DNA of 64,000 nt, taken from positions 403,752 through 467,751 of the forward strand of contig CAVPVD010000008.1 in NCBI GenBank assembly GCA_963709155.1, in the 5' to 3' direction. Below the pieces are notes generated by a model, which made no database searches, had not been told where the DNA came from, and saw nothing but the letters and a program-made list of their open reading frames with translations. This stretch comes from Bog-159 sp963709155 (lineage in GTDB: Bacteria > Acidobacteriota > Terriglobia > Bryobacterales > Bryobacteraceae). A program made the translations under genes and the position numbers. This document shows positions 55,354-64,000 of the stretch, in pieces (within the stretch, counting starts at the first letter, position 1; every line of letters begins with the position of its first letter).

Positions 55354-55578
55354 CTATTTTCCCCTGCCATCCGACACTGGCTGCTGTCGATGGCCGAAGC
55401 CGAAAAACGTCAAGTCATTGCTCATGACATAGATCGTAATGGCCGCCATCATAAAAAACAGGCCGACCCATACTTTCCAATCACGATGCGCCCGTCTCCA
55501 ATAAGGGTCCGGGTTATGCTGAATGCTCTCGCGAGCCGGCGTTCCGTGCTGGTGGGAACTGTGCTTGAGTTCATTCAT
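55354..55578 (-). CDS. Small single-pass membrane protein (74 residues)
   Basis: A His-rich N-terminus (SSHQHGTPARES), one helix (WVGLFFMMAAITIYVMSND) and a short polar C-terminus. It lies between a P-type ATPase gene and manA on the same strand. Unrecognised; it might be a small subunit or regulator of the adjacent ATPase, by position only. Confidence 0.6.
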   Translation of the reverse strand: MNELKHSSHQHGTPARESIQHNPDPYWRRAHRDWKVWVGLFFMMAAITIYVMSNDLTFFGFGHRQQPVSDGRGK

Positions 55579-55611
55579 AGATGCTTTCTCGATTCCATCT
55601 TTAGCGGCGGC

Positions 55612-58272
55612 TTAGGAAGATATTGGCGCAGCCTTCGCATGTTCCGCCTCATCTTTCTGTGTCTCGTGTTCCGCCTCGAGCCAGTCCTGATCCGCCTGGC
55701 CATCGTGGTGGCCACGCTCCTCGTAAATCTCATAGGCCCGCCTGGCGATCTGCGGTTTGAGATCTTGCGCATTCGCAGCCTTCGGCTTTTTGCTCAGCAA
55801 CGCGGGTTTGGTGGGGTCGAATATTCGATAGGCAAGCAGTTTTACACGGTCATTCACAAGAGCCCACGCGATTGCATAGCCCCAAACGAATGCCGCCCAG
55901 CTCCAGCCGAGGGGCGTCATAAACAGCCCATAAACCGCAATCAGCGTCGCCACCGTTTGCGTGCCCAGTACGGCCATCCAGAGAATCTTCGCGGGGCGTA
56001 TGGACCAGAATGGGCCGCGCGTGCGCGTCAGGAAAATCGTCAGATGTCCGGCCACGGACAGTTTCAAATACATCAGAGTCTGGATGTGCGCACGGTCGAG
56101 GTGAAATACGCGCTCGCCCAGATAAAACAGACCAAACGCGGCCACGACCCCGATGACGCCCAGCACCGTCGAAACCCCCAGCACCAGGCGCATATTCCAC
56201 GCCTCTGGCTTATCTTTGTAATGAACGTTGTCATAGGCGATGGACAGGATGGCTCCATCGTTGAGCAAGGCCAGCATCACGATCATCACCGCGGTCACTG
56301 GGTAGAAGTTAAACACCAGGATCGCCAGCGTCATGAAGAACAGCACGCGCAACGTCTCAGCGATACGGTAGATCGCGTAGCTGTTCATCCGCTGGAAGAT
56401 GCGGCGGCTCTCCTTGATCGCATCGATGATTACGGACAAGCCGGAAGCCAGCAGCACGATGTCCGCCGCGGCGCGCGCCGTATCCGTCGCGCCGGAAACG
56501 GCGATGCCGCAATCCGCTTTCTTGAGCGCCGGGGCGTCGTTCACTCCGTCGCCGGTCATGCCGACGATGTGGCCGCGCTGCTGCAGGACATCCACGATGT
56601 GGAATTTGTGTTCCGGGAACACCTGGGCGAAACCGTCCGCCTTTTCGATTGATTCCGCCGCCTGCGCCGTCTCGTGATGCTTGATATCGCCGAATGCGCT
56701 GGCATCGAGGATGTTCGTGCCCATCCCCAACTGCCTGGCAGTTTCCTTAGCGATTGCCATTTGATCGCCGGTAACCATCTTCACGCTCACACCCATTTGA
56801 TGGGCGCTCGCTATCGTGGCTTTGGCATCGGGGCGAGGCTCGTCGAACAAGGGCAGCACCCCCACCATCCGCCATTTGTTTTCCTCGTCGGCGCGGGTTA
56901 CCCCTAATGAGCGGTAGCCTTTTGCGGCGAACTCGTTGACGGCCTTCTCGACGGCATCCTTCACCTCGCCGGCATTGGTGGACATCTTGAGAATGACCTG
57001 TGGGGCGCCTTTGGCCACGTAGAACTGCTTTCCGTCCGCGCCTTTCACCGTAGCTTCGGTGCGCTTGTGGACCGGATCGAACGGCTGAAAATGGAGCACC
57101 TGGCAGGCCTTCAGAGTCTTTGGGTCTTTGACTCCACCTATCACCGCAAGGTCGATGGTGTCCTTATCTTCGGCGCGGGATGCCAGCGCGGCGCAGAGGA
57201 TGACCTCGTCGGCTGTAATTCCCTTCAGCATGAAGGGATCGCCCAGGGTCAGCTTGTTCATGGTCAGCGTACCGGTCTTATCCGAACAAAGGATGTCCAC
57301 GCCGGCCAGTTCTTCGATCGCCGAGAGCTTGGTGATAATCGCTTGCTTCTTCGCCAGAAGGCGTGCGCCCACTGCCATGGTCACTGACAGTACGGTAGGC
57401 ATCGCCACGGGAATTGCGGCCACCAGAAGCACCAGCGCGAACTCCAGCGTGCTCATGACCGGATCGTGACGGAAGAGCGCGACGGTGACAATCAATGCCA
57501 CTAGCGCTACGGCGAGAATAATCAGGTAATCGCCGATCTTCAGCACGGCTTTTTGGAAATGGCTGGCGGATTCCGGGCCCTGCACCATTTGCGCGGTCTT
57601 GCCGAAGTAGGTGTCGGTACCGGTGGCGTACACCATCGCTTCGATTTCACCCTGGCGAATGATGGAGCCGGAGAATACCGCATCGCCCGGCTTTTTTTCG
57701 GCGGGTAAAGATTCGCCGGTAAGCGCGGACTGGTCCACCTCCACCGGGTCGCCGGGCAGCAGGCGTGCGTCGGCGGGAACGATGTCACCCAGTCTGAGGC
57801 GGATGACGTCGCCCGGCACCACTTCCTTCGCTGAAGGATCGGTCCATTTCCCGTCACGTTTGACTTTGGCTTTGATCGCCAACTGCTTCCGGAGTGCGGC
57901 GATCGCATCGCCCGCCTGGTGTTCTTCCCAGAATCCGACGACGGCGTTGGACACCAACAGGAGCAGGATGATAAAGAAATCGGGCCAGTGCCGAACTACG
58001 CCGGACAGAATCACCGCCCCTTCAATCATCCACGGGATGGGACCCCAAAAATAGCTGAGGAACTTAAGGAACGGATTGTCTTTCTTTTCTGCAATCTCGT
58101 TCGGACCATATTGCGCTAACCGCTTCTGCGCCTCGGCCTGACTCAGGCCATTTGGCGATGAGCCCAGCTTTTCTTGCAACTCCTCCATGGAAATCGATTT
58201 GAAGTTCTTCTGCGCATCGGACTTCGCTCCCGGCGCTGGCGCCGAGCCGTTCTGAGCGTCAGTTGGTTTCAT
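55612..58272 (-). CDS. P3A-type H+-ATPase (Pma1-like), copy 2
   Basis: 886 residues from MKPTDAQNG with AAGGAG 6 nt upstream; an in-frame extension upstream is rejected. It carries the same actuator (LTGESLPAEKKPGDAVFSGS), phosphorylation site (CSDKTGTLTMNKLTLGDPF) and P-domain as copy 1, and a longer N-terminal Gly/Ala/Lys segment. Near-identity to copy 1 over most of the length indicates a fairly recent duplication around the GH130-manA block. It is likely co-transcribed with the aldolase gene upstream. Confidence 0.95.
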   Translation of the reverse strand: MKPTDAQNGSAPAPGAKSDAQKNFKSISMEELQEKLGSSPNGLSQAEAQKRLAQYGPNEIAEKKDNPFLKFLSYFWGPIPWMIEGAVILSGVVRHWPDFFIILLLLVSNAVVGFWEEHQAGDAIAALRKQLAIKAKVKRDGKWTDPSAKEVVPGDVIRLRLGDIVPADARLLPGDPVEVDQSALTGESLPAEKKPGDAVFSGSIIRQGEIEAMVYATGTDTYFGKTAQMVQGPESASHFQKAVLKIGDYLIILAVALVALIVTVALFRHDPVMSTLEFALVLLVAAIPVAMPTVLSVTMAVGARLLAKKQAIITKLSAIEELAGVDILCSDKTGTLTMNKLTLGDPFMLKGITADEVILCAALASRAEDKDTIDLAVIGGVKDPKTLKACQVLHFQPFDPVHKRTEATVKGADGKQFYVAKGAPQVILKMSTNAGEVKDAVEKAVNEFAAKGYRSLGVTRADEENKWRMVGVLPLFDEPRPDAKATIASAHQMGVSVKMVTGDQMAIAKETARQLGMGTNILDASAFGDIKHHETAQAAESIEKADGFAQVFPEHKFHIVDVLQQRGHIVGMTGDGVNDAPALKKADCGIAVSGATDTARAAADIVLLASGLSVIIDAIKESRRIFQRMNSYAIYRIAETLRVLFFMTLAILVFNFYPVTAVMIVMLALLNDGAILSIAYDNVHYKDKPEAWNMRLVLGVSTVLGVIGVVAAFGLFYLGERVFHLDRAHIQTLMYLKLSVAGHLTIFLTRTRGPFWSIRPAKILWMAVLGTQTVATLIAVYGLFMTPLGWSWAAFVWGYAIAWALVNDRVKLLAYRIFDPTKPALLSKKPKAANAQDLKPQIARRAYEIYEERGHHDGQADQDWLEAEHETQKDEAEHAKAAPISS

Positions 58273-58294
58273 AACGTACTCCTTCTTCCCTTTG

Positions 58295-59351
58295 CTACGC
58301 CACCGATTTTGTAAGTTGCGGGACAGTTGCCGAAGCCTTTTCCATGGCCGCACTGTATTCGCCCCGACGCGCCGCCCGGTTGCACCTGGCTCGGTGACAC
58401 AGGGCTTGCTGGGCCGCCGATACGTTCGCCTCCTGGCCTCGCCAAATCTCTAATGCCGGTTGTTGAATGGCGCGGGCAAACGAAAACGCCAGCGCCCAAG
58501 GCATCCGCGACTTGAACCTGACATTCATAGCGTTTAGCCTTGCCGAAGCCAGTTCCGCGGATTGGCCGCCCGACAGGAACGCAACCCCAGGAACGGCAGC
58601 GGGTACCGATCGCAATAGGCAGCGCACCGTGGCGTCGGCGACATCGTCCACCGAGCCTTGCTTGGGGCAGGTCGAGCCCGGAAGCACCATATTGGGCTTC
58701 AGGATCACGCCCTCCAGCATCACTCCTTGTATGTAAAGCTGGCTGAAAACGGTTCGCAGGACTTCCTCCGTCACTTCGCGGCACCGCTCTATGGTGTGCG
58801 CGCCCTCCATAAGGGTTTCCGGCTCGACGACGGGGACCAGTCCGGCTTCCTGGCACAACGCGGCATAGCGCGCCAAGGCGTGCGCGTTGGCTTCGATGCA
58901 GCCTCGGCTAGGAATGCCTTCGCCTATGGCGATCACCGCGCGCCACTTGGCGAAGCGCGCACCCATCTTGGGAATATTCAGCCAGGCGGTCGCGCAATCC
59001 GTCCAGACCTTCGGTGATCTTCTCTCCGGGATGACCCGCCAGGTCTTTTGCACCGGTATCGACTTTGATGCCGGGAATGATTCCCGCATCGGTGATGGCC
59101 TTAGCAAAGGGAGTGCCATCATTCTTCTGGCGGATCGTCTCGTCGTAGAGGATCGCGCCACTAATGGACTGCCCGAGACCGGGCGTGGTCACAATCAACT
59201 CCCGGTAGGCGCGCCGCGCCTGCTCGGTCTGGGGAATCCCCAACTTGGCGAATCGTTTGTTACAGGTTGGATTACTTTCGTCCATCGCCAGCAGTCCCTT
59301 ATCGTCTGCGACCATCGCCCTCGCGGCGTCTATAAGCTTTTGTGCATTCAT
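58295..59351 (-). pseudogene. Fructose-bisphosphate aldolase class I, frameshifted
   Basis: Expected ~350 residues. Start ATG with GGGAG 8 nt upstream. The first part (LLAMDESNPTCNKRFAKLGI, ISGAILYDETI, GIIPGIKVDTGAKDL) is in one frame; from ~58970 the protein continues as GARFAKWRAVIAIGEG, VPVVEPETLMEGAHTIERC, LKPNMVLPG (Schiff-base Lys) and FLSGGQSAELA in the next frame. One extra base in GGG (58970-58972) explains it. The catalytic parts are all there. Class I aldolase would split fructose-1,6-bisphosphate and feed triose and sugar-phosphate pools. Confidence 0.9.
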
Positions 59352-59370
59352 TTCGTCTGCTCCCTTCCAG

Positions 59371-59742
59371 TTACTGATCTCCACCATGGGCTAACCACTT
59401 TCGCGCCTCATCGGCGTGGGAGTGATCGAAGTATCGGATTGCCGCTTTCGTGAAAGGCTCGCAAAATGCCGCCATGCCCTGCTGCCACATTTGATCGCCA
59501 ACCATCGCGACCCGTTCGAGATCCGCGAAGTGTTTGTAGTCGAACTTGATGTCCTCCCAGAGCGCCCCGGCGTCCCAGCCGTGGAAAGCGGTCATGTCAA
59601 ACAGCACTTGCAGTTTTCTGTGCTCCCGGACGAGCCGCTCGAACTCGGGCACAAAGTGCTCGTAATCCGCCTTTGTCAGCTTCCCGCTGACGTGAACGAT
59701 GAGAACCTTCCCACCGTTCTCTCTACTGAGTTGAATGGGCAT
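59371..59742 (-). CDS. STAS/SEC14-like (DUF3478, SpoIIAA-like) protein
   Basis: 123 residues from MPIQLSREN. Pattern: VLIVHVSGKLTKADYEHFVPEFERLVREHRKLQVLFDM, then GWDAGALWEDIKFDYKHFADLERVAMVGD and FDHSHADEARKWL. This is the SpoIIAA-like family, small proteins seen with stress and energy genes, with unclear ligand. The start overlaps the end of the phosphoketolase gene by 20 nt, so translation is coupled. Confidence 0.85.
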   Translation of the reverse strand: MPIQLSRENGGKVLIVHVSGKLTKADYEHFVPEFERLVREHRKLQVLFDMTAFHGWDAGALWEDIKFDYKHFADLERVAMVGDQMWQQGMAAFCEPFTKAAIRYFDHSHADEARKWLAHGGDQ

Positions 59743-62203
59743 TAGGGACCCTCTCACCCGACACTTGACCGGGCTGCCATTTCCAGTTGCGAATCTCCGG
59801 CAAGTCTTCGCCGTGCTTGTCGATGTAAACCTTGTGCTCGATGAGTTTGTCTTGCATGGTCTGCTTCAGGTAAGCCCCCTTGGACCCCAAATGCGGCAGC
59901 CGATCGATCACGTCCTGCACCAGGTGGAACCGGTCCAGATCGTTCTGCACCCTCATATCGAAGGCCGTGGTGATGGTCCCCTCTTCCTTGTAGCCGCGCA
60001 CGTGAAGGTTGCGGTTGGTCCGGCGGTAGGTCAACCGGTGGACCAGCCAAGGGTATCCGTGGAAGCCAAAGATGATGTGCTTGTCCTTGGTGAATAGCGA
60101 ATCGTACTCCCTTTCGCTCAGTCCGTGCGGGTGCTCGGTTTGAGGCTGCAGCTTCATCAAATCGACGACATTGACCACCCGGATCTTCAGATCGGGGAGA
60201 TGCTCGCGAAGAATGGAAACGGCGGCCAGAATCTCCAGCGTGGGTGTGTCTCCGCAACAGGCCATCACCACGTCCGGTTCGCCGTCCTGATCGTTACTGG
60301 CCCATTGCCAGATGCCGATTCCTTCCGTGCAATGCACCACCGCCTGGTCCATGGTCAGCCATTGCGGGAGGGCGTGCTTGCCTGCAACCACCACGTTGAC
60401 GTAATGCCGGCTGCGCAGGCAGTGATCGAAGACCGACAGCAGACAATTGGCATCGGGTGGCAAGTAGACGCGCACGATATCTGCCTTCTTGTTGATCACG
60501 TGATCGAGGAAGCCGGGATCCTGGTGGGTGAACCCGTTGTGGTCCTGCTGCCAGACGTGGGAGGCGAGCAGATAGTTCAACGACGCGATTTTCCGGCGCC
60601 AGGGCAGTTCCAATGTTACCTTCAGCCACTTGGCGTGCTGGCTGAACATGGAGTCGACGATGCGAATGAAGGCCTCATAGCTGTTGAACAGCCCGTGCCG
60701 CCCGGTCAGCAGATATCCTTCCAACCAACCCTCGCACTGGTGCTCGCTCAGCATCGAATCCAACACGCGGCCCGCCGGCGCGAGGAATTCGTCATTCTTC
60801 ACTTTTCGGGCATCCCACTGACGGTTGGTGACTTCAAAGACCGCTCCCAGGAGATTCGAGACTGTCTCATCGGGACCGAAAACGCGGAAATTTCGCTCAT
60901 CCTGGTTCAGCTTGGTCACGTCACGCAGGAAACTGCCAAGCACAAGCGTGTCCTGAGCGTCCACAGCGCCGGGCGAGGGCACCGTTACGGCGTGGGTGTG
61001 GAAGTCCGGCATGCGCAGGTCGCGCAGCAGAACGCCGCCGTTGGCATGCGGATTGGCGCCCATTCGCCGGTTGCCCTTGGGCGCCAGTACGGCCAATTCC
61101 GGCATGAGACGTCCGTTCTTATCGAACAGTTCCTCGGCCTTGTAGCTTTTCATCCAGCTTTCAAGGTCCTTGACGTGATCGGGGTGCTCGGAATCCACCA
61201 GAATCGGCACCTGGTGAGCGCGGAACGTGCCCTCGATTTGCAGCCCGTCGACTACCTTCGGCCCCGTCCAGCCCTTGGGCGATCTCAGGACGATCATGGG
61301 CCAGCGTGGTCGGGTCGCATCGTTGTTCTTGCGTGCGTTGTCCTGGATTTCCTGAATGCGCTCGATGGCCGTTTCCAAGGTGGCGGCCATGAGTTGATGC
61401 ATCGTCTCCGGGTCGTCGCCTTCCACAAAATGAGGGTCCCATCCGCAACCGCGGAAGAATTGCTCCAACTCCTCATGCTCAATGCGCGACAGCACTGTCG
61501 GGTTGCTGATCTTGTAGCCGTTGAGGTGCAGGATTGGCAGCACGGCTCCGTCCGTGATGGGGTCGAGGAACTTATTGGACTGCCACGCGGTGGCCAGGGG
61601 GCCCGTTTCCGCTTCACCGTCACCCACAACGCAGGCGACAATCAGACCGGGATTGTCGAACGCTGCTCCGAAAGCATGGCTGACCGAATAACCCAGTTCG
61701 CCGCCTTCGTGAATGGACCCAGGCGTTGTCGGCGCCACATGGCTGGAAATTCCGCCGGGGAAGGAGAACTGCATGAACAGCTTCTTGAGCCCGGCCTCGT
61801 CCTGGGTGACGTTCGGATAGATGTCACTCCAGGTACCTTCGAGGTAAACGTTGCCGACAATCGCCGGGCCGCCGTGACCTGGACCGGCGATATAGAACAT
61901 GTCCAGGTCATACTTCTTGATCACGCGGTTCAAGTGCACATAGATGAAGTTCTGGCCGGGCGTGGTGCCCCAATGCCCGACCACCAGGGGCTTCACATGC
62001 GACAGTTTCAGCGGCTCCTTCAGCAGAGGATTGTCGTAAAGATAGATCTGGCCGACCGACAGATAGTTGGCGGCACGCCAGTAGGCATCCATCTTGTGGA
62101 GCAGGTCCGGCGTGAGTGTGTTGGTTTTTGTGGCTAAGTCCTTGGCGTCTATCGCGTCGGGTTTCTTGTGAGGCAGTTCCGATGCAACTATGTTGGTTTT
62201 CAT
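59723..62203 (-). CDS. xfp: Xylulose-5-P/fructose-6-P phosphoketolase
   Basis: 826 residues from MKTNIVAS with AAAGGA 6 nt upstream; the ATG overlaps the ackA stop (ATGA). ThDP enzyme signatures: GHWGTTPGQNFIYVHLNRV, GPGHGGPAIVGN, CVVGDGEAETGPLATAWQSNKFLD, ILHLNGYKISNPT and, late, GFHGYPWLVHRLTYRR. It cleaves fructose-6-P or xylulose-5-P with phosphate to acetyl-phosphate plus erythrose-4-P or glyceraldehyde-3-P. Next to ackA it completes a phosphoketolase-acetate kinase ATP branch. Confidence 0.98.
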   Translation of the reverse strand: MKTNIVASELPHKKPDAIDAKDLATKTNTLTPDLLHKMDAYWRAANYLSVGQIYLYDNPLLKEPLKLSHVKPLVVGHWGTTPGQNFIYVHLNRVIKKYDLDMFYIAGPGHGGPAIVGNVYLEGTWSDIYPNVTQDEAGLKKLFMQFSFPGGISSHVAPTTPGSIHEGGELGYSVSHAFGAAFDNPGLIVACVVGDGEAETGPLATAWQSNKFLDPITDGAVLPILHLNGYKISNPTVLSRIEHEELEQFFRGCGWDPHFVEGDDPETMHQLMAATLETAIERIQEIQDNARKNNDATRPRWPMIVLRSPKGWTGPKVVDGLQIEGTFRAHQVPILVDSEHPDHVKDLESWMKSYKAEELFDKNGRLMPELAVLAPKGNRRMGANPHANGGVLLRDLRMPDFHTHAVTVPSPGAVDAQDTLVLGSFLRDVTKLNQDERNFRVFGPDETVSNLLGAVFEVTNRQWDARKVKNDEFLAPAGRVLDSMLSEHQCEGWLEGYLLTGRHGLFNSYEAFIRIVDSMFSQHAKWLKVTLELPWRRKIASLNYLLASHVWQQDHNGFTHQDPGFLDHVINKKADIVRVYLPPDANCLLSVFDHCLRSRHYVNVVVAGKHALPQWLTMDQAVVHCTEGIGIWQWASNDQDGEPDVVMACCGDTPTLEILAAVSILREHLPDLKIRVVNVVDLMKLQPQTEHPHGLSEREYDSLFTKDKHIIFGFHGYPWLVHRLTYRRTNRNLHVRGYKEEGTITTAFDMRVQNDLDRFHLVQDVIDRLPHLGSKGAYLKQTMQDKLIEHKVYIDKHGEDLPEIRNWKWQPGQVSGERVPNAHSTQ

Positions 62204-63414
62204 AATCGATCCTTTCCGTTTCCCGCGTCGGTTTCGAGAATGCTGCACACCGATCGCGCAATCATCAGATCTTCGTCCGTTCGAATGACGCGAACCGTAG
62301 CCCGGCTGGCGTCCGTAGAAATCATTCCCGCAGTTTCCGCATTGCGCGACTCACTCAGCGCGATGCCGAGGAAGCCCAGTCCGTCGCAGATGCGCGCGCG
62401 GACGAGTGGCGCGTTTTCGCCGATGCCTCCAGCGAAGACGAGCGTGTCCAAGCCGCCAAGCGCAGCGGCGAAAGCGCCGATCCACTTTTTCGCCTGATAA
62501 CAGAACAGTGCCACAGCTTCCGCGGCGCGGATATCATGCACTTCCTGCGCCAGCAAGTCTCGCATGTCGGAACTGATCTCCGAAACTCCGAGCAGGCCAG
62601 ACTTGTGGTTGACCATTTCGTAAAACTGCTTGGCGTTCATGAGCTCGGTTCGCGCCAGATACGGCGCCAGACCAGGATCCAAGTCGCCAGAGCGGGTGCT
62701 CATCACCAAGCCCGCCGTCGGAGTGAAGCCCATGCTGGTGTCAATACTCTTGCCATCGCGCACGGCGGCTATGCTGGCGCCGTTGCCCAGATGCGCGAGG
62801 ATGACGCGGCCAGTGGTTGCCGCCGGGTCGCCCAGGCGCGCGAGTTCTTCCATCAAATAGGCATACGACAAACCATGGAAACCGTAGCGTTGCACTCCCT
62901 TGGCGTAGTAGCAACGCGGGATGGGAAGCAGCTTGGCGACCCGCTGCATGGTACGGTGAAACGCCGTGTCAAAACAGGCCACTTGCGGCAGTTTCGGATG
63001 ACGCTGGCGGAATACTTCGATCAGTTCAATCTCGCTGGGCAGATGGTCCGGGTCGTATGGGCTGATGCGATGCAGTTCCTCCAATAACTCCTGCGTGACC
63101 AGCTCAGGCGCGGTGTGTTGCATGCCGTGCACCACGCGGTGTCCCACAGCCCTGATCGATTCGAAAACATTTTGCTCTTCGAGCCAATCCATCAGCGACG
63201 TAGCTGCCGATTTGTGGTCGGAGGCGTCGAGGCTGTAGCTGTCCTTCTGATTCCCGGCCGGGTCATGGAACGTCAGATTCGTCCCGCTCATGCCGATCCG
63301 ATCCACCGTTCCATAGAGCCCTCTTTTCAGCGGTTTGCCGGCCGGGTACACTCCGAACTTGATGCTCGACGAGCCGCCGTTGATCGTCAGGATACATGGG
63401 GCATTGGGTTTCAT
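62200..63414 (-). CDS. ackA: Acetate kinase
   Basis: 404 residues from MKPNAPC, coupled to the HAD gene upstream (ATGA) and to xfp. Motifs: ILTINGGSSSIKFGVY (ATP site), AVGHRVVHG, FDTAFHRTM, RYGFHGLSYAYL, HLGNGASIAAVRDGKSIDTSMGFTPTAG and FAGGIGEN. It converts acetyl-phosphate and ADP to acetate and ATP. The reversed reaction and salvage of acetate are alternatives, but the neighbour xfp indicates the energy-yielding direction. Confidence 0.98.
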   Translation of the reverse strand: MKPNAPCILTINGGSSSIKFGVYPAGKPLKRGLYGTVDRIGMSGTNLTFHDPAGNQKDSYSLDASDHKSAATSLMDWLEEQNVFESIRAVGHRVVHGMQHTAPELVTQELLEELHRISPYDPDHLPSEIELIEVFRQRHPKLPQVACFDTAFHRTMQRVAKLLPIPRCYYAKGVQRYGFHGLSYAYLMEELARLGDPAATTGRVILAHLGNGASIAAVRDGKSIDTSMGFTPTAGLVMSTRSGDLDPGLAPYLARTELMNAKQFYEMVNHKSGLLGVSEISSDMRDLLAQEVHDIRAAEAVALFCYQAKKWIGAFAAALGGLDTLVFAGGIGENAPLVRARICDGLGFLGIALSESRNAETAGMISTDASRATVRVIRTDEDLMIARSVCSILETDAGNGKDRL

Positions 63415-64000
63415 GTGGTTAATCCGAATGAAGCCAATTTCGTGCACGTGGACTGGTAGTCTGTGTGAAGGATGCTTCGAATCCCCAGTCCTTCCGCGAT
63501 CTGGACGAACATCGGGGTGTTTTCGATATAGACTACTTGCCGGGCTGCCGCCTGGGCGATGTCCAGCGCCAGGCGAAAAATATCCGCGTCAGGCTTACGG
63601 ATGTGGACGAAGCAAGAGGAGATAAAGGAATCCACGAACTCGTCGAGCTTGAACTTGCGAATCCGATAAGCATTCACTTCGCGCGCTTCGTTACTGACGA
63701 CGGCTATCTTCAGCCCGTGCCGGACCTTGAGCTGGGCGATTAACTCAATCATCTCGGGGTAAGGCTTCGATTGGACGCACATGAAACGTCGAAACTGAGC
63801 TCGGGTGAACGGTCGTTTCTGGTAGAAGACCACCCGGCCAAGATACTCTTCGAAAGTAAGCTTCCCCTCCTCGTGAGTTTCGAAGGTTAGGCGATGCCGT
63901 TCCTCCATCTCGGCCCACTCCAGATTGAAGTGCTTCGCCACTTTTCTGCGGGCAATGTGGTCCCACCCGTTGTTCAGGAGGACACCGCCGATATCCAGAA
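63411..64000 (-). CDS. HAD-superfamily hydrolase, N-terminus beyond window edge
   Basis: Open from the window edge through LDIGGVLLNNGWDHIARR (motif I in the DxGGV form of this HAD subgroup), KIAVVSNEAREV (motif II), then FISSCFVHIRKPDADIF (motif III Lys) and VVYIENTPMFVQIAEGLG, where the acid of motif IV is ENT. Frame is closed by a stop that overlaps the ackA ATG. Substrate unknown; as head of the HAD-ackA-xfp operon, perhaps a sugar-phosphate or phosphonate phosphatase. Only the first few residues are missing. Confidence 0.88.
   Translation of the reverse strand, partial: LDIGGVLLNNGWDHIARRKVAKHFNLEWAEMEERHRLTFETHEEGKLTFEEYLGRVVFYQKRPFTRAQFRRFMCVQSKPYPEMIELIAQLKVRHGLKIAVVSNEAREVNAYRIRKFKLDEFVDSFISSCFVHIRKPDADIFRLALDIAQAAARQVVYIENTPMFVQIAEGLGIRSILHTDYQSTCTKLASFGLTT

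Noticed and set aside
54541..56652. A 703-codon open frame opposite manA and the ATPase
   Set aside because: It has low-complexity, arginine/histidine-rich content and repeats where the ATPases do, as an antisense shadow would.
60125..62137. A 670-codon open frame opposite the phosphoketolase gene
   Set aside because: It mirrors a strongly conserved enzyme on the other strand; the absence of stops is a consequence of high GC. No ribosome-binding site or family resemblance.

Overview
The window looks like chromosomal DNA from a GC-rich, soil-type member of the Acidobacteriota (Solibacter/Bryobacter-like). This is inferred from gene content: a PEP-CTERM exported protein, a giant NHL/Ig-like protein, Tat-exported sulfatases, a PIG-L deacetylase and a DUF6431-type transposon. 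No 16S rRNA gene or other taxonomic marker is present.

Left part (1-29.6 kb, mostly + strand). A divergent pair encodes a YVTN beta-propeller protein (cut by the window edge) and a PEP-CTERM protein. A perfect terminator and an S9 peptidase follow. Next come two nucleotidyltransferase genes, the second an unusual 1,107-residue kinase-like/uridylyltransferase-like fusion. An ECF sigma / zinc anti-sigma / secretin-N-like triad comes after that. Two minus-strand genes encode a small zincin-like lipoprotein and a GH29 fucosidase. A tightly coupled aromatic amino-acid operon (trpC-trpF-trpB-trpA-aroQ-aroF-tyrA) follows. Then comes a ~1,600-residue protein built of three repeats of [Ig, six NHL blades, Ig, Big], broken by two single-base indels, followed by two tandem sulfatases. 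hslR, a lysozyme-like protein, a small membrane protein and a cytochrome c/copper-monooxygenase-like protein close this part.

Integrated element (29.7 to about 37.6 kb). A tyrosine integrase lies directly downstream of a tRNA-Gln gene. Its promoter is nearly consensus, is overlapped by a perfect 20-bp palindrome, and appears to give a leaderless GTG-initiated mRNA. Behind it are an HTH protein, a TraL-like ATPase and a TraK-like protein. They are followed by an oriT-like region with a helically phased array of TGCGAC boxes and a CATCCTGC nic-like core. A three-gene DDE/AAA transposon sits where the relaxase side would be expected, and an RHH regulator with its own palindrome lies beyond. No relaxase and no attR were found.

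Right part (37.7-64 kb, all minus strand). A polysaccharide block (six-hairpin glycosidase, two GT4 enzymes, a PIG-L deacetylase) precedes DksA-like, AI-2E and YihY membrane genes. A dense energy and stress island follows: three P3A-type proton ATPases, PPK2, GH130 phosphorylase, a phosphomannomutase-like HAD protein, mannose-6-P isomerase, class I aldolase, a STAS protein, phosphoketolase, acetate kinase and another HAD protein. Read together, these genes predict a route from mannooligosaccharide or polyphosphate to ATP, coupled to proton export. Three genes in the window (NHL protein, manA, fba) carry indels in short repeats. Residual sequencing error may therefore explain some of the breaks.
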